A program made the translations under genes and the position numbers. This document shows positions 28,394 to 37,205 of a stretch of 64,000 nt of DNA, one piece after another (within the stretch, counting starts at the first letter, position 1; each line of letters begins with the position of its first letter). Under the pieces are notes generated by a model. It was not told where the DNA came from. It was given only the letters and a program-made list of their open reading frames with translations, and did not search any database. Origin of the DNA: Nostocales cyanobacterium LEGE 11386 (lineage in GTDB: Bacteria > Cyanobacteriota > Cyanobacteriia > Cyanobacteriales > Nostocaceae); assembly GCA_015207155.1 (NCBI GenBank), contig JADEXK010000029.1:1-64000 (forward strand), read 5' to 3'.

Positions 28394-29083
28394 ATGGAAA
28401 AAATAGTTGTGAAACTTAGTGAAATAAGGAAAAAAGGCAGATGGGATTTCCCTCTTTTTTCTTCAGCCTCTCGCAAAATAGATGAAGTATTGCAAAAAAT
28501 AAAATATCCAGTATTGTCTCTAAAAGAAATAGTGAAAAAAACTGAGCGAGGCTTTTCTGGAATACTTACAAGTACCTCCGATGGGATACCAGTATTATCG
28601 TTAAGTTGTATAACGCATGAAGGAGTTGTTATTACGAATGCAAATAAGTTTATTTCATTGGAACAACATCAAAATTTATACAAGAGTGCGGTAAAAAAAA
28701 ATGATGTTTTAGTTACATTATTTGCACGTCCTAATATGAACATATCTGCTGTTTATGAATTTGATACCCCGGCTAATATTACATCGCACTTAGCAAAATT
28801 AGAATTAAATGAAAAAGTCTATCCGCACTATTTATCTATATTTCTTAATTCTCCATTTGGTAAAGATTTGATACAACAAAAAGCTATAGGCAGTATTCAA
28901 CCCTCAATAACTACTTCTCAATTGCTAGATTTACCTATTCCATTACCACCTTTAGAAGAACAAAAAAGATTGGTGAAATCTGTGCTAGATAAACAAAGTA
29001 AAGCTTTAGAACTCCAGCAAAAAGCAGCAATATTAATGGAAGAGGCTAGTGAGTTAATAGAAACTTTTTTCAACACTAAATAA
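28394..29083 (+). CDS. Half-size type I specificity subunit (HsdS-like)
   Basis: A 230-residue protein with one target recognition domain (about 1-175), the characteristic SIQPSITTSQLLDLPIPLPPLEEQKRL boundary seen in parts near 180-200, and one C-terminal coiled-coil spacer. Ordinary HsdS proteins carry two such units in about 400 residues. A half subunit would be expected to dimerise and give a symmetric target. It sits directly behind the methylase gene, with ATG 28394 preferred to an overlapping TTG at 28388. Confidence 0.85.
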   Translation: MEKIVVKLSEIRKKGRWDFPLFSSASRKIDEVLQKIKYPVLSLKEIVKKTERGFSGILTSTSDGIPVLSLSCITHEGVVITNANKFISLEQHQNLYKSAVKKNDVLVTLFARPNMNISAVYEFDTPANITSHLAKLELNEKVYPHYLSIFLNSPFGKDLIQQKAIGSIQPSITTSQLLDLPIPLPPLEEQKRLVKSVLDKQSKALELQQKAAILMEEASELIETFFNTK

Positions 29084-29091
29084 TAGTTATT

Positions 29092-29910
29092 ATGCAGGCA
29101 AGATATCTTACGGGTTATACCAGAACTGAGAAAACTTTAATTCAAAACATAAAAAGGTATTTTGATGCTTTAGGGGCTACATACGATAGAAAATTTCGGA
29201 TTAATCCATCTAACAATTATCGTATAGCTGAAGCTTATTTAGCAATTGATTATGAATTAACTATTAATATTAATTGGGAATGTTCCCCCCAACCAAAATT
29301 ATTAAATTTTGATATTGAATCTCTTCAAAACATTGATATTGATAAACTGAAGGATTTAATTGAAGAAGAGGCAGAAAATTATTTTGGTAAGTTAACCCTT
29401 GTATATAGCTCATGCGGTCGTTCTCGTAATTTAGCTAGTTTTCCATTCTTCTTTGACTTAGAAAATGTTATTAGGGAATTAATTATTAAAGTAATGATTT
29501 CTCAGTATGGTACTCAGTGGTGGGATAATAGTGGTATTGATACTAACTTGGTCAGAAAAGCTAATAATTATAAAACAAATGAAACTACAAATTCATTACA
29601 TGATAATTTTGAATTACATCCAATTTTTTATTTAGATTTTAAAGATTTACAAAAAATCATAGATGATGAAGATGCAAAACATATAACAAATAAACCATTC
29701 CAAGATATTTTTGATAATTATGACCAGGTAAACGTTATAGGTAAAATTGGGGAAGCTCGTGATTTACGGAATCGCGTAATGCACGGCAAGTATTTAACTG
29801 AAGAAAATCTACAGACTATTAGGGTTATTTGTGGCCAATTGCATAGATTTCTTGTACAGCGAGGCCATGTAGGCGATTTTTATGATCGGAAACTAATATC
29901 TAAACAGTAA
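29092..29910 (+). CDS. HEPN domain protein (Swt1-like), probable ribonuclease component
   Basis: A 272-residue protein starting 8 bp after the specificity gene. The N-terminal half is unrecognised. The C-terminal half looks like a HEPN helical domain, with ENVIRELIIKVM followed by YGTQWWDN around 140 and, near 224-232, DLRNRVMHGK, which holds the R-x4-H motif typical of HEPN RNases. Such domains occur in toxins and in phage-defence effectors. Tight linkage to a methylase lacking a motor subunit suggests that it could be an effector of this locus. That is an inference; HEPN proteins can also be non-catalytic. Confidence 0.6.
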   Translation: MQARYLTGYTRTEKTLIQNIKRYFDALGATYDRKFRINPSNNYRIAEAYLAIDYELTININWECSPQPKLLNFDIESLQNIDIDKLKDLIEEEAENYFGKLTLVYSSCGRSRNLASFPFFFDLENVIRELIIKVMISQYGTQWWDNSGIDTNLVRKANNYKTNETTNSLHDNFELHPIFYLDFKDLQKIIDDEDAKHITNKPFQDIFDNYDQVNVIGKIGEARDLRNRVMHGKYLTEENLQTIRVICGQLHRFLVQRGHVGDFYDRKLISKQ

Positions 29911-29993
29911 TAGAGTATTTTTTATACAAAAAATATTTTAAATAAAGTGATAAAGAAACTATATCAAATGAGTTTTGGAGGACAACAAGTCGC

Positions 29994-30467
29994 ATGAAGG
30001 AGGGCAGTAAATATCAGCCACTCCTAGAATTTTTGCGTGGCAGCGATCAAAATGAAATAACTTTATCATTTACTGAAATTGAAACTTTAATAAATGATAT
30101 TTTGCCTGAATCAGCAAGAAATAAACAGGCATGGTGGAGCAATCGCAAGCAAGGTTCATCACAAGCTTGCGCTTGGATGGAAGCGGGATATCGTGTTGAG
30201 AAAGTGGATTTTGATCAGCAACAAGTGACATTGCGTAGACCTCCTGATAAATATCAAGTTGAGCTTCAGGGTGATACTGTACTGTGGAATGCTGAGTTAA
30301 TTAAAGCACTGCGGCAACACATGGATTTAACACAAGCGGAGTTTGCACAAAGGCTAGGTGTGCGACAAGCAACAGTGAGCCAATGGGAAAAAAGTGTATA
30401 TGAGCCGACTTTAGCCACATCTAAGTATTTGACTTTAATTGCAAAACAAGCTGGATTCAAAATCTAA
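29994..30467 (+). CDS. Two-domain regulator: DUF-type N-terminal domain plus XRE helix-turn-helix
   Basis: A 157-residue protein with GGAGGA upstream at 29977-29982. The first 80 residues (YQPLLEFLRGSDQNEITLSF, WWSNRKQG, AWMEAGYRVEKVDF) resemble a small conserved domain often seen beside restriction genes, possibly DUF7662; the name is from memory. Residues 95-157 are a Cro/XRE helix-turn-helix with LTQAEFAQRLGVRQATVSQWE. It may repress the upstream genes or serve as an antitoxin-like partner. A gap of 83 bp separates it from the HEPN gene. Confidence 0.7.
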   Translation: MKEGSKYQPLLEFLRGSDQNEITLSFTEIETLINDILPESARNKQAWWSNRKQGSSQACAWMEAGYRVEKVDFDQQQVTLRRPPDKYQVELQGDTVLWNAELIKALRQHMDLTQAEFAQRLGVRQATVSQWEKSVYEPTLATSKYLTLIAKQAGFKI

Positions 30468-30539
30468 ACTAAACCTATTTACATAATAATACTTTACCGC
30501 ATATATTGTTTTTAAGTCAAACATTTTATTCGGTAGAGC

Positions 30540-30928
30540 ATGAATATTCAAAACACCGAACCCAAAGCCCTCTTCCTCTCCACTGGCGGCAACGTATACC
30601 CCGATAACCTAATTTGCACTGGTATCATCCCCGCAGAACTCTACGACAAACCCTGCCCCCCATTCCCAAGCAGGGCGCTTTCCTGGAATCAAACCCCTCA
30701 ATCCTGAAGACTCAAACTACACCATCGACAAAGGGAAACCAGGCGACCTCTGCCCAACCTGTGCCAAACAACAACTTGCACACCTTGGACACTGGCAAGG
30801 TCACAGAAATCAAAAATTCCCTGAAGAACTGCTACCACTTCGCTTGTTCAAGTGCCGGATGTGGCTATGGCTAGTTGTTCCAGGACTTCACCACCATGAT
30901 GCAACCCAGCTTTTACCACAAAATCTAT
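30540..30928 (+). pseudogene. Frameshifted C-rich small gene, unrecognised
   Basis: An ATG at 30540 opens a frame (MNIQNTEPKALFLSTGG) that stops at 30704. Removing one C from the run of six at about 30656-30661 would join it to a frame with PGIKPLNPEDSNYTIDKGK and a Cys pair in LCPTCAKQQ, open to about 30928. The strongly C-rich codon use differs from the AT-rich neighbours, which suggests transfer. The function is unknown. A sequencing error in the homopolymer is possible. Confidence 0.35.
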
Positions 30929-31075
30929 GAGATGAGAGTGTTTAGAAGCGATGAAAACACACTCACACTTACAGCAACCCGACAACAAAATTACAAATCT
31001 TGTCAAAAGCCAGCAAATAAGTTTCCGAGGCTTCCTGCTGACTTCCGGCTCCCCAGTAACAAGGAGACTTTCATA

Positions 31076-31183
31076 ATGATAAAACCTGTTAGCGATCAAT
31101 GTGTGAGGCAAAGTAATTTTGAAAACACTACAGCACCCCTACTTGATCGTATAAAACCCATGAGCGAGGAGCTAGTTTCATGA
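31076..31183 (+). CDS. 35-codon mini-ORF coupled to the next HTH gene
   Basis: ATG at 31076 follows AAGGAG (31061-31066) at 9 nt and encodes MIKPVSDQCVRQSNFENTTA plus 15 further residues. Its TGA (31181-31183) overlaps the ATG (31180) of the next gene in an ATGA motif. The good ribosome site and overlap favour a translated leader or small protein. No family is recognised. Confidence 0.45.
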   Translation: MIKPVSDQCVRQSNFENTTAPLLDRIKPMSEELVS

Positions 31184-31494
31184 GGCATCCTCGCCCATTA
31201 ACAGAGCGAGAAATTACCCTCATCAACTTATACATCAACTGCAAGTTAGAATTTTCACCCCGTACTTTTTATGCAAAGTGGGATGTAGATTACGAGATGA
31301 TTGGTAAAATTTGTTCTCGCTCCCCTTCAACCGTAAGGCGTTGGTTCAGAAGAGGTCGAAATTATCGCTCACCTAGCAAATGTGACTTGCACCATCTCGC
31401 GCTGATGGATTTTCTTCTAGAGCATTTTGAAGAAATTCCAAGTGAAATTTTTCATCTACTTTGTTGCCCAAGTCAAGGCTCACAATACACATAA
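31180..31494 (+). CDS. Small helix-turn-helix protein
   Basis: A 104-residue basic protein with a helix-turn-helix-like core, MIGKICSRSPSTVRRWFRRG, around residues 39-58 and a helical C-terminal region (LMDFLLEHFEEIPSEIF). Related small proteins are found on cyanobacterial plasmids and accessory regions, as I recall. It starts inside the stop of a mini-ORF and has GAGGAG upstream at 31164. It may regulate the accessory island, but no operator is evident. Confidence 0.6.
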   Translation: MRHPRPLTEREITLINLYINCKLEFSPRTFYAKWDVDYEMIGKICSRSPSTVRRWFRRGRNYRSPSKCDLHHLALMDFLLEHFEEIPSEIFHLLCCPSQGSQYT

Positions 31495-31655
31495 CTAGAC
31501 TTTTGTCAAATAGCCATTGGGCCCTTTTTAGCGGCTCTTTTTGGCATAGGGTAATCAAATCTCACTCGGCTCTAACCCTATCAGCTAATTAACCAGGAAA
31601 TTAGCTCGATAACAAATTTTGTTAACTGTACCAACAAAACACAACAGGAGAATGC

Positions 31656-31865
31656 ATGAATTATCAAAGTACCTTTTCTCAAGAATCGAGAGAAATATTG
31701 CACCGCCCTTGGATAATTGTAAGTGTTTTACCAAGCACCAAAACACATACAATTGCCCGTTTTTTCAACCGCCAAGATGCTGATGATCATCTTAACTTTT
31801 TACGTCGGTTTGTCCCTAAAGGCGTGTTTGCAATTGTCTTTGAGCCGCTAGAAAAGGAATTCTAG
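31656..31865 (+). CDS. Small conserved-looking protein of unknown function
   Basis: A 69-residue protein with AGGAGA 5 nt before the ATG. It has aromatic/basic composition (PWIIVSVLPSTKTHTIARFF) and an alternating pattern that looks like a small alpha/beta domain. It has no signal, membrane segment or recognised motif. A hairpin follows at 31899-31940. It probably belongs to the accessory island. Confidence 0.55.
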   Translation: MNYQSTFSQESREILHRPWIIVSVLPSTKTHTIARFFNRQDADDHLNFLRRFVPKGVFAIVFEPLEKEF

Positions 31866-31898
31866 GATGATAATACTTGAAATTTAAACTTAACTATA

Positions 31899-31940
31899 AA
31901 CCAGGATATATTAATTGCTCTAAGGTTTATATCCTGGGTT
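31899..31940 (+). terminator. Hairpin downstream of the 69-residue gene
   Basis: AACCAGGATATA (31899-31910) pairs with TATATCCTGGGTT (31928-31940, one bulge). The loop is 17 nt. An A-rich rather than U-rich stretch follows, so Rho-independent action is uncertain. Confidence 0.4.
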
Positions 31941-32109
31941 TAGAAAAAATAACGGGCGTTACTGAGTCGGAGTATGAGATTGGGATTGTTCGACATAACT
32001 AGACAACAATCTTTTGCGCCTTTGCGTGTTAGCAAAGCGGGGCGTAGCCCGGCTAATTCATACTTTCAATCAACAACGCCAAATAATGTATTAACAAAGG
32101 CTGTCAGAA

Positions 32110-32787
32110 CTATTGGCATCCTTCGATAAAATCAATGACTTGGTGTAAAAATCCTGGTTTGGTGACAATCAACACTGTTGAACCAGGCTCTACTACTGTA
32201 CTGCCGTTAGGAATGATTAAATCCGTATGGGGATGGGATTGATAACCAATAATTAACGAGCCACTGGGAAACAAAGGATTTTGAGCAATTTCCGCCACAC
32301 TTCGACCGACAACATAGCAATTGTTGGGGATGACCATTTTCAGCACCTCAATCTGCCCTTGCTCAAAATGCATCATTGATTCTACTTGCGGATACTCAAT
32401 GGCATTTACCATTGTGGAAACCGCTAGTTCAACAGTACTGATAATATGGTTAGCTCCAGCTAAACGCAGTGGTTCAGTAAAATCACGGTGACGCATCCGT
32501 GCCAGAATGTGAGAAACACCATAATGTTTTGCTAGAGTCACCATTGCTAAGTTCAAGGCATCACTTCTGAGAACAGCTGCTAAGGCATCGGCTTTGCGAA
32601 TCCCTGCTTCCAGTAAGGTTTCTGTACTCACAGCACTGCCTTCAAAAGCCATTGCTCCCACTTGTTCACGGGCATAGTGGCAAGCATTAGGATCATTGTC
32701 AATAACGGATACAGTGTGCCCAAGTTCTACTAGTTTTTGCGCCAAACTTAGCCCCACTAAGCCTGCTCCACCTATTAGCACGTACAT
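32110..32787 (-). CDS. TrkA-N/RCK domain potassium-transport regulatory protein
   Basis: A 225-residue cytoplasmic protein with an N-terminal Rossmann fold (MYVLIGGAGLVGLSLAQKL, acidic ribose-binding end at VIDNDP) and a C-terminal TrkA-C-like domain (about 145-225). This is the layout of nucleotide-gated regulators of K+ transporters and channels. The ATG at 32787 begins the Rossmann motif; an open frame to 32898 adds non-family residues. No Trk membrane subunit is nearby. Confidence 0.85.
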   Translation of the reverse strand: MYVLIGGAGLVGLSLAQKLVELGHTVSVIDNDPNACHYAREQVGAMAFEGSAVSTETLLEAGIRKADALAAVLRSDALNLAMVTLAKHYGVSHILARMRHRDFTEPLRLAGANHIISTVELAVSTMVNAIEYPQVESMMHFEQGQIEVLKMVIPNNCYVVGRSVAEIAQNPLFPSGSLIIGYQSHPHTDLIIPNGSTVVEPGSTVLIVTKPGFLHQVIDFIEGCQ

Positions 32788-32897
32788 GGTTGTTCTCTGA
32801 TAGTTTTTTATCTTTGGGAGTGGGTTTGTCCTCTTGTATCTCCAACACCCAATCCCTTTGAATTGTATAGTAGCTATCACAGATCTGAGGACATACA

Positions 32898-35800
32898 CTA
32901 ATCTTTCCAGCCTATCTCCTGTCCCCTGTCCCCTGTCCCCTGTTTTTTCATGAACTCCTGAACTTGAGCTGCTACGAGAGGGTGAGTATCTTGTTGCAGT
33001 TTGGGTAACAGTTCTAGCAGGACGCGGTGTGAAGCTACGCTCAGATAGACGATCGCGGCTTCCCGGACAAAGCCTGTAGGATGACGTAGGGCTACTAAAA
33101 TTTCATTAATGCTCAGTCGGATGCGGCTAACTTGAGCAAAATGAAAACAACAAGCCAAGCACCAATCAGAGAGAAAGTGACTCAATGTCAGCAGTCGGCG
33201 AATGCGATCGCTAACTGGCATTTGTTGATATTTTCCTAACCCTGCTTCTCCCAGATAATGCAGTTTTTCTTGGGGCGATCGCCTATCTAAAATATTCAAC
33301 AATAGGGATTTTGTGGGCAAATTAATCGTATGGTCTAGAATTTCTAGCCCCTGGGCTAAGTTTACCCCCGACTGCGATCGGAGATTGAATGCGGCTGCCT
33401 GCATTTTTTCTGGCGAGTAAAGTAGCCTCAGTAGTAATAGCAATCGCTCCTTGATATCCATTTCTAATTCTCGCAGTGAGCGTTGCAGTAAGTTACCAAT
33501 TACCAAAATTCTATTTGAGTGATGATTTTCTAAAATCTCTGGTTGTTGGAAGTCTATATAAGCAGAGTAAATCTCACCTAAAAATTTTAATTCCTGGTCA
33601 ATTAAACTTTCTACTCTACTGTGATGAGACCTATCTATACTGGTGATTTCTGGTTGTTTATTGATTTTTAATAAGCTGCGAAGAATATAATATCTGGTAG
33701 CGCCCCAAGACCTCTCCAAGTGCAACCATAAAGTTTCCATTGCTTCTAAAGTGGAAATTTGCGCAATGGTGCGCCAAGCATACATGCGGACTATTTCTGG
33801 TTTATAAGTATTGGTAGCCAGCTGCAACAGCATTTCTAAAGATTCATTCTCTAGTTTGATCAAGGCACGCATGGCGGTACTGCGGGTTGATTTATAGTAA
33901 AGTGCCCCTATTAATGCTGAATAATATTCTTCTAAATGAGTTGCTGCAATCATTTCTAAAACAGCACAGCGTACCCGTAACGATTCATCCTGCAACAAAT
34001 TGGGGATGTGAATCCGCAACGCTTGTAAATAAACGGCTTCCCTTAGCGCTCTCACCCCATTCACCCGTTCTCGTTCTTGTTTATGAGTCAGCATCCGGCG
34101 CATAGTTTTGGTGGCTGCGACCTTTTGTAGAGGCGTCCCCTGACGTAAGATCAGGGCGGCGGCGGTGGCGCGGATTAGTGAATGATGTCGCGGTTGTAGG
34201 TACTCTTCTAATAAGCTTAAATTGGGGTTGGCTTCAGCTAGCCAAACGTAACGCAAAGCCAGGGCAAAAACCTCGGGATCAACTGTTCCTTGGGGTTTTT
34301 CTAACAAAGAGCGGACTTCTAGCGCATCCAGAGGATTTGCATCTCCCATCAGCATCACCTCTAAACTTTGACGTTGCAAGTCTGGGGGTAATTTGATTAA
34401 CAGGGGTGCTAATACTTGTGCGGCCCCTTGGGGATCAATTTGTGCTAAAAGTTCAATGCAAGAGCTTTTATCTGCCGCGTTGCCTTTTTCGGATAAAGCT
34501 TTGACTACACCTTGTTTGAAGAAACGCAGACCAACATTTGCTGCACTCAATTCTCCCCGTTCGGCACTCAATACCAGCAAGTCAACATAACGCGATCGCA
34601 GTACCCAAACTACTTTTAAACAAGCCGCAGCTACTAAAACTGTTTCTGCTACTAATACCCATTTTTGTAGTGGTAGGGGAACAAAACGCCCGCAAAAAAA
34701 CACAGTCAAAATAATGATTAAACCTGCCAAACCTGTGGCGATCGCTTCGGCTGTACCTCCTGATAATGTTTGCGTCCGGCTGCGAATACGTTCGGGGATT
34801 GGTTGATACAGCACTGGCCCGCTACTGACAACAAAGGTGTAGCGTAACAGTTCATCACAAAATTTTAGCCCGACTAATCCCCAAAAGAAGCCTTGGGCTT
34901 GCAATGCTGGGACTAAGTTGAGTAAAGCGATCGCGCCTGGTAAAACAAAGCCTACAGCTATGGGTAATAGTGCAGCCGTGAAAAATACGCCAAAACGTTC
35001 TATGAGTCGGCTGGAGATAAACCACTGAGTTATTAACTCACACAGTCCGACAATGCCAGCAAATAAACCCAAGAAGCTAGCTAAGTCTCGACTATTTAAA
35101 CTGAGATTCAATTCGCGGAGGTATTGAAAATCTACTAACAAGCCAATGACTTGCAACAAGCCAACAAAGGCGAATAACTGCCACGTGTAGCGCTTCAGGG
35201 GAGCTTGCAGGCGGCGGTGTCGGGAGGCTTGTTCGTGGGGAATCAGTTTTTGGGGAGCATCGGGAAAGGCTGCGCGATAATGATTGCTTAAGTAGGATAA
35301 GATACCTGCTCCTAAGATAATGAATGCACAGGCAATCAGGATCACTTGTTCTAATTTGATGAATTGCAGCATCCAAGGTAAACTAAAGCCACTAATTACA
35401 TCTGCTACTAATAAACCACTGCTGACTAGAGGGTAAGTGCGTTTAATCTCTCGGATGTTAAATAGTTGGTTGGCGACGATGGAAGTATTGAGGTCGTTGA
35501 TCACATAAAGTGCATCTACCCACAGCCGCAGCAGAAATACTAAAATCACTGTCAGGTAGGAAATATGTATTTCCCCACGCAATGAGACTATTAAGATTAT
35601 GGGCAAGACCATGCAAGGTGCGATCGCCACAATCACCCAACGCAATGGGAAAATCTTTTGCAGCCAAGAATATATAAAAACCAGTCCCACACCCATCACT
35701 GCACTGGCAATATACATCCAAGGCAGGGGGCCAGCCCCATATTCATCCAAAAATAGTGCGACTGTACTATCTTCTGCCCATCGCAATCCTACAGATACAG

Positions 35801-35921
35801 TTGTATAAAAGGCAAACATCATCCAAGTCCGTTCGCCTTCTTCCGGTCGTAAATTCACCCACTGTAACAGTCGCGCCAGAACACCCCTATTGGCCGCAAA
35901 CGAGAGATTTTTTAGTTCCAT
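32898..35921 (-). CDS. Nucleotide-transporter-like membrane protein with HEAT repeats
   Basis: A 1007-residue protein. The first 430 residues hold about twelve hydrophobic segments with weak similarity to ADP/ATP translocase-like (Npt/TLC) or MFS carriers. Residues 480-1000 are helical HEAT-like repeats (LLAQIDPQGAAQVLAPLL, VNGVRALREAV, VRCAVLEMIAATHLEEYY). The substrate is not predictable. The last residues (QGTGDRGQEIGWKD) are encoded by a CCTGTCC heptamer repeat, so the C-terminus has been extended or replaced by repeat DNA. ATG 35921 is preferred to a TTG at 35969. Confidence 0.75.
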   Translation of the reverse strand: MELKNLSFAANRGVLARLLQWVNLRPEEGERTWMMFAFYTTVSVGLRWAEDSTVALFLDEYGAGPLPWMYIASAVMGVGLVFIYSWLQKIFPLRWVIVAIAPCMVLPIILIVSLRGEIHISYLTVILVFLLRLWVDALYVINDLNTSIVANQLFNIREIKRTYPLVSSGLLVADVISGFSLPWMLQFIKLEQVILIACAFIILGAGILSYLSNHYRAAFPDAPQKLIPHEQASRHRRLQAPLKRYTWQLFAFVGLLQVIGLLVDFQYLRELNLSLNSRDLASFLGLFAGIVGLCELITQWFISSRLIERFGVFFTAALLPIAVGFVLPGAIALLNLVPALQAQGFFWGLVGLKFCDELLRYTFVVSSGPVLYQPIPERIRSRTQTLSGGTAEAIATGLAGLIIILTVFFCGRFVPLPLQKWVLVAETVLVAAACLKVVWVLRSRYVDLLVLSAERGELSAANVGLRFFKQGVVKALSEKGNAADKSSCIELLAQIDPQGAAQVLAPLLIKLPPDLQRQSLEVMLMGDANPLDALEVRSLLEKPQGTVDPEVFALALRYVWLAEANPNLSLLEEYLQPRHHSLIRATAAALILRQGTPLQKVAATKTMRRMLTHKQERERVNGVRALREAVYLQALRIHIPNLLQDESLRVRCAVLEMIAATHLEEYYSALIGALYYKSTRSTAMRALIKLENESLEMLLQLATNTYKPEIVRMYAWRTIAQISTLEAMETLWLHLERSWGATRYYILRSLLKINKQPEITSIDRSHHSRVESLIDQELKFLGEIYSAYIDFQQPEILENHHSNRILVIGNLLQRSLRELEMDIKERLLLLLRLLYSPEKMQAAAFNLRSQSGVNLAQGLEILDHTINLPTKSLLLNILDRRSPQEKLHYLGEAGLGKYQQMPVSDRIRRLLTLSHFLSDWCLACCFHFAQVSRIRLSINEILVALRHPTGFVREAAIVYLSVASHRVLLELLPKLQQDTHPLVAAQVQEFMKKQGTGDRGQEIGWKD
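32917..32942. repeat. STRR heptamer repeat at the 3' end of the HEAT gene
   Basis: Between three and four copies of CCTGTCC lie in frame and supply the final codons of the gene. Confidence 0.75.
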
Positions 35922-36049
35922 GCACCAAAATGGCAAAAGTCCCAAGCAACTGAGTATTATCTTTCCCACTCAGCGCTCAGGACTATCAATTTTTCATAAA
36001 TTTCCCCAACTTTGGGTGGTTAGGAAATTTTTTTGCGAAACTTTGGAGA

Positions 36050-36583
36050 TTACTTCTTAGGTGAAATCAGCATCATCATGTTTCGACCTTCTTTTTTGGG
36101 CGCTTGCTGTACTTCACCAAACGGCTCCAAATCTGTTGCCATGCGCTTGAGCAAATGCTCTGCTAAGTCACTGTGTTGAATTTCCCGACCCCGGAACATC
36201 ACAGTTGCTTTGACTTTATCACCATCTTTGAGGAAGCGCTCTGCTTGCTTAACACGCACATTGTAGTCGTGTTCTTCTATCTTGTAGCGCATCTTCACTT
36301 CTTTAACGTCAGCCGTGTGCTGCTTTTTCCGGGCTTCCCGCGCCTTCTTCTCCTGCTCAAACTTGTACTTCCCGTAATCCATAATCCGACAAACCGGGGG
36401 ATCAGCCTTGTCGCTCAGCAGTACTAAATCTAGCTCTTTTTCTTCAGCTAGTTGTAGTGCTTCATGTGGAGGCATAATTCCCAACTGCGCGCCATCCGTA
36501 TCGATGACTCGAATTTTCGGGAAGCGGATGCGTTCGTTGATTTGGGGCAGATCGCGAGTTCGTTTTTTCTCAATCACAGGCAT
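36050..36583 (-). CDS. infC: Translation initiation factor IF-3
   Basis: Binds the 30S subunit and checks start codon pairing. It has an N-terminal domain with [17 protein letters not shown] near residue 14 and ends with the C-terminal domain motif [12 protein letters not shown] and MFRGRE near 128. The 177 residues from ATG 36583 match the family. The frame is open to 36667, but those residues look unrelated. No rpmI-rplT follow, so the gene is separate from the usual operon. Confidence 0.95.
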   Translation of the reverse strand: MPVIEKKRTRDLPQINERIRFPKIRVIDTDGAQLGIMPPHEALQLAEEKELDLVLLSDKADPPVCRIMDYGKYKFEQEKKAREARKKQHTADVKEVKMRYKIEEHDYNVRVKQAERFLKDGDKVKATVMFRGREIQHSDLAEHLLKRMATDLEPFGEVQQAPKKEGRNMMMLISPKK

Positions 36584-37205
36584 TATGATTTGTGGCAGCT
36601 CTCTAGTTGTTAAGAATTTGGTTTGGTCTTGCTTGGCTTGGTCTTGATTCGTGTGCCTCAGAAGCACAATACTTAAAATAACTGAGGACTTAAATTTGAG
36701 TTTATATCTCTAGGATAACTAATCCATAAAGTATTAGTTATCTCGTTGTATTTGTTATTCTACTCACTCTGAGAGAATTTCTCTGCAATAGTTAATGTAA
36801 ATTACATAACTAAAAAAATATTAATTTTAATTACAAGTTTAACATATGCTTGGATAAATGTGTTACAAAGAACGCTTTTAGCAGCACCAAGCGACTTGAA
36901 GTTGCGGCCAGACAGGCAAAACCCTTCATTGTCTTAGCCCTTTTCTGTCACTTTGAGAGAACCCAATCATTGAAAGCCTTTTGGCGCTTTAGTTTCCACC
37001 TTGAAGCTAGAAATTTTAGTTACTGTTAGAAAATAAAAGCTCAAAGCTTGATTAAAGTCTTAGAGGTTGTTTGAAAAATATGGGGCAAATATAATAGCAG
37101 CCCAACGATGCCGCAGGCTGTACGCTACTACACTCCGCCTTTCCTTTATGCTTCCCGAAGCATGGGCAAAATTAGAGTAAAACCAGTGTTCAATTAATCC
37201 AAAAC
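36584..37205. other. Spacer between infC and the Fur-like gene, with a palindromic repeat
   Basis: No gene seen. Positions 37104-37166 carry interspersed repeat text of the GCCGCAGGC / GCTTCCCGAAGC type also found elsewhere in the window. The remainder is AT-rich and includes the presumed infC promoter. Confidence 0.45.

Noticed and set aside
30614..30874. 86-codon frame as an independent gene
   Set aside because: It overlaps the better joined frame from 30540, has no start signal, and its composition looks like an off-frame reading of the same C-rich DNA.
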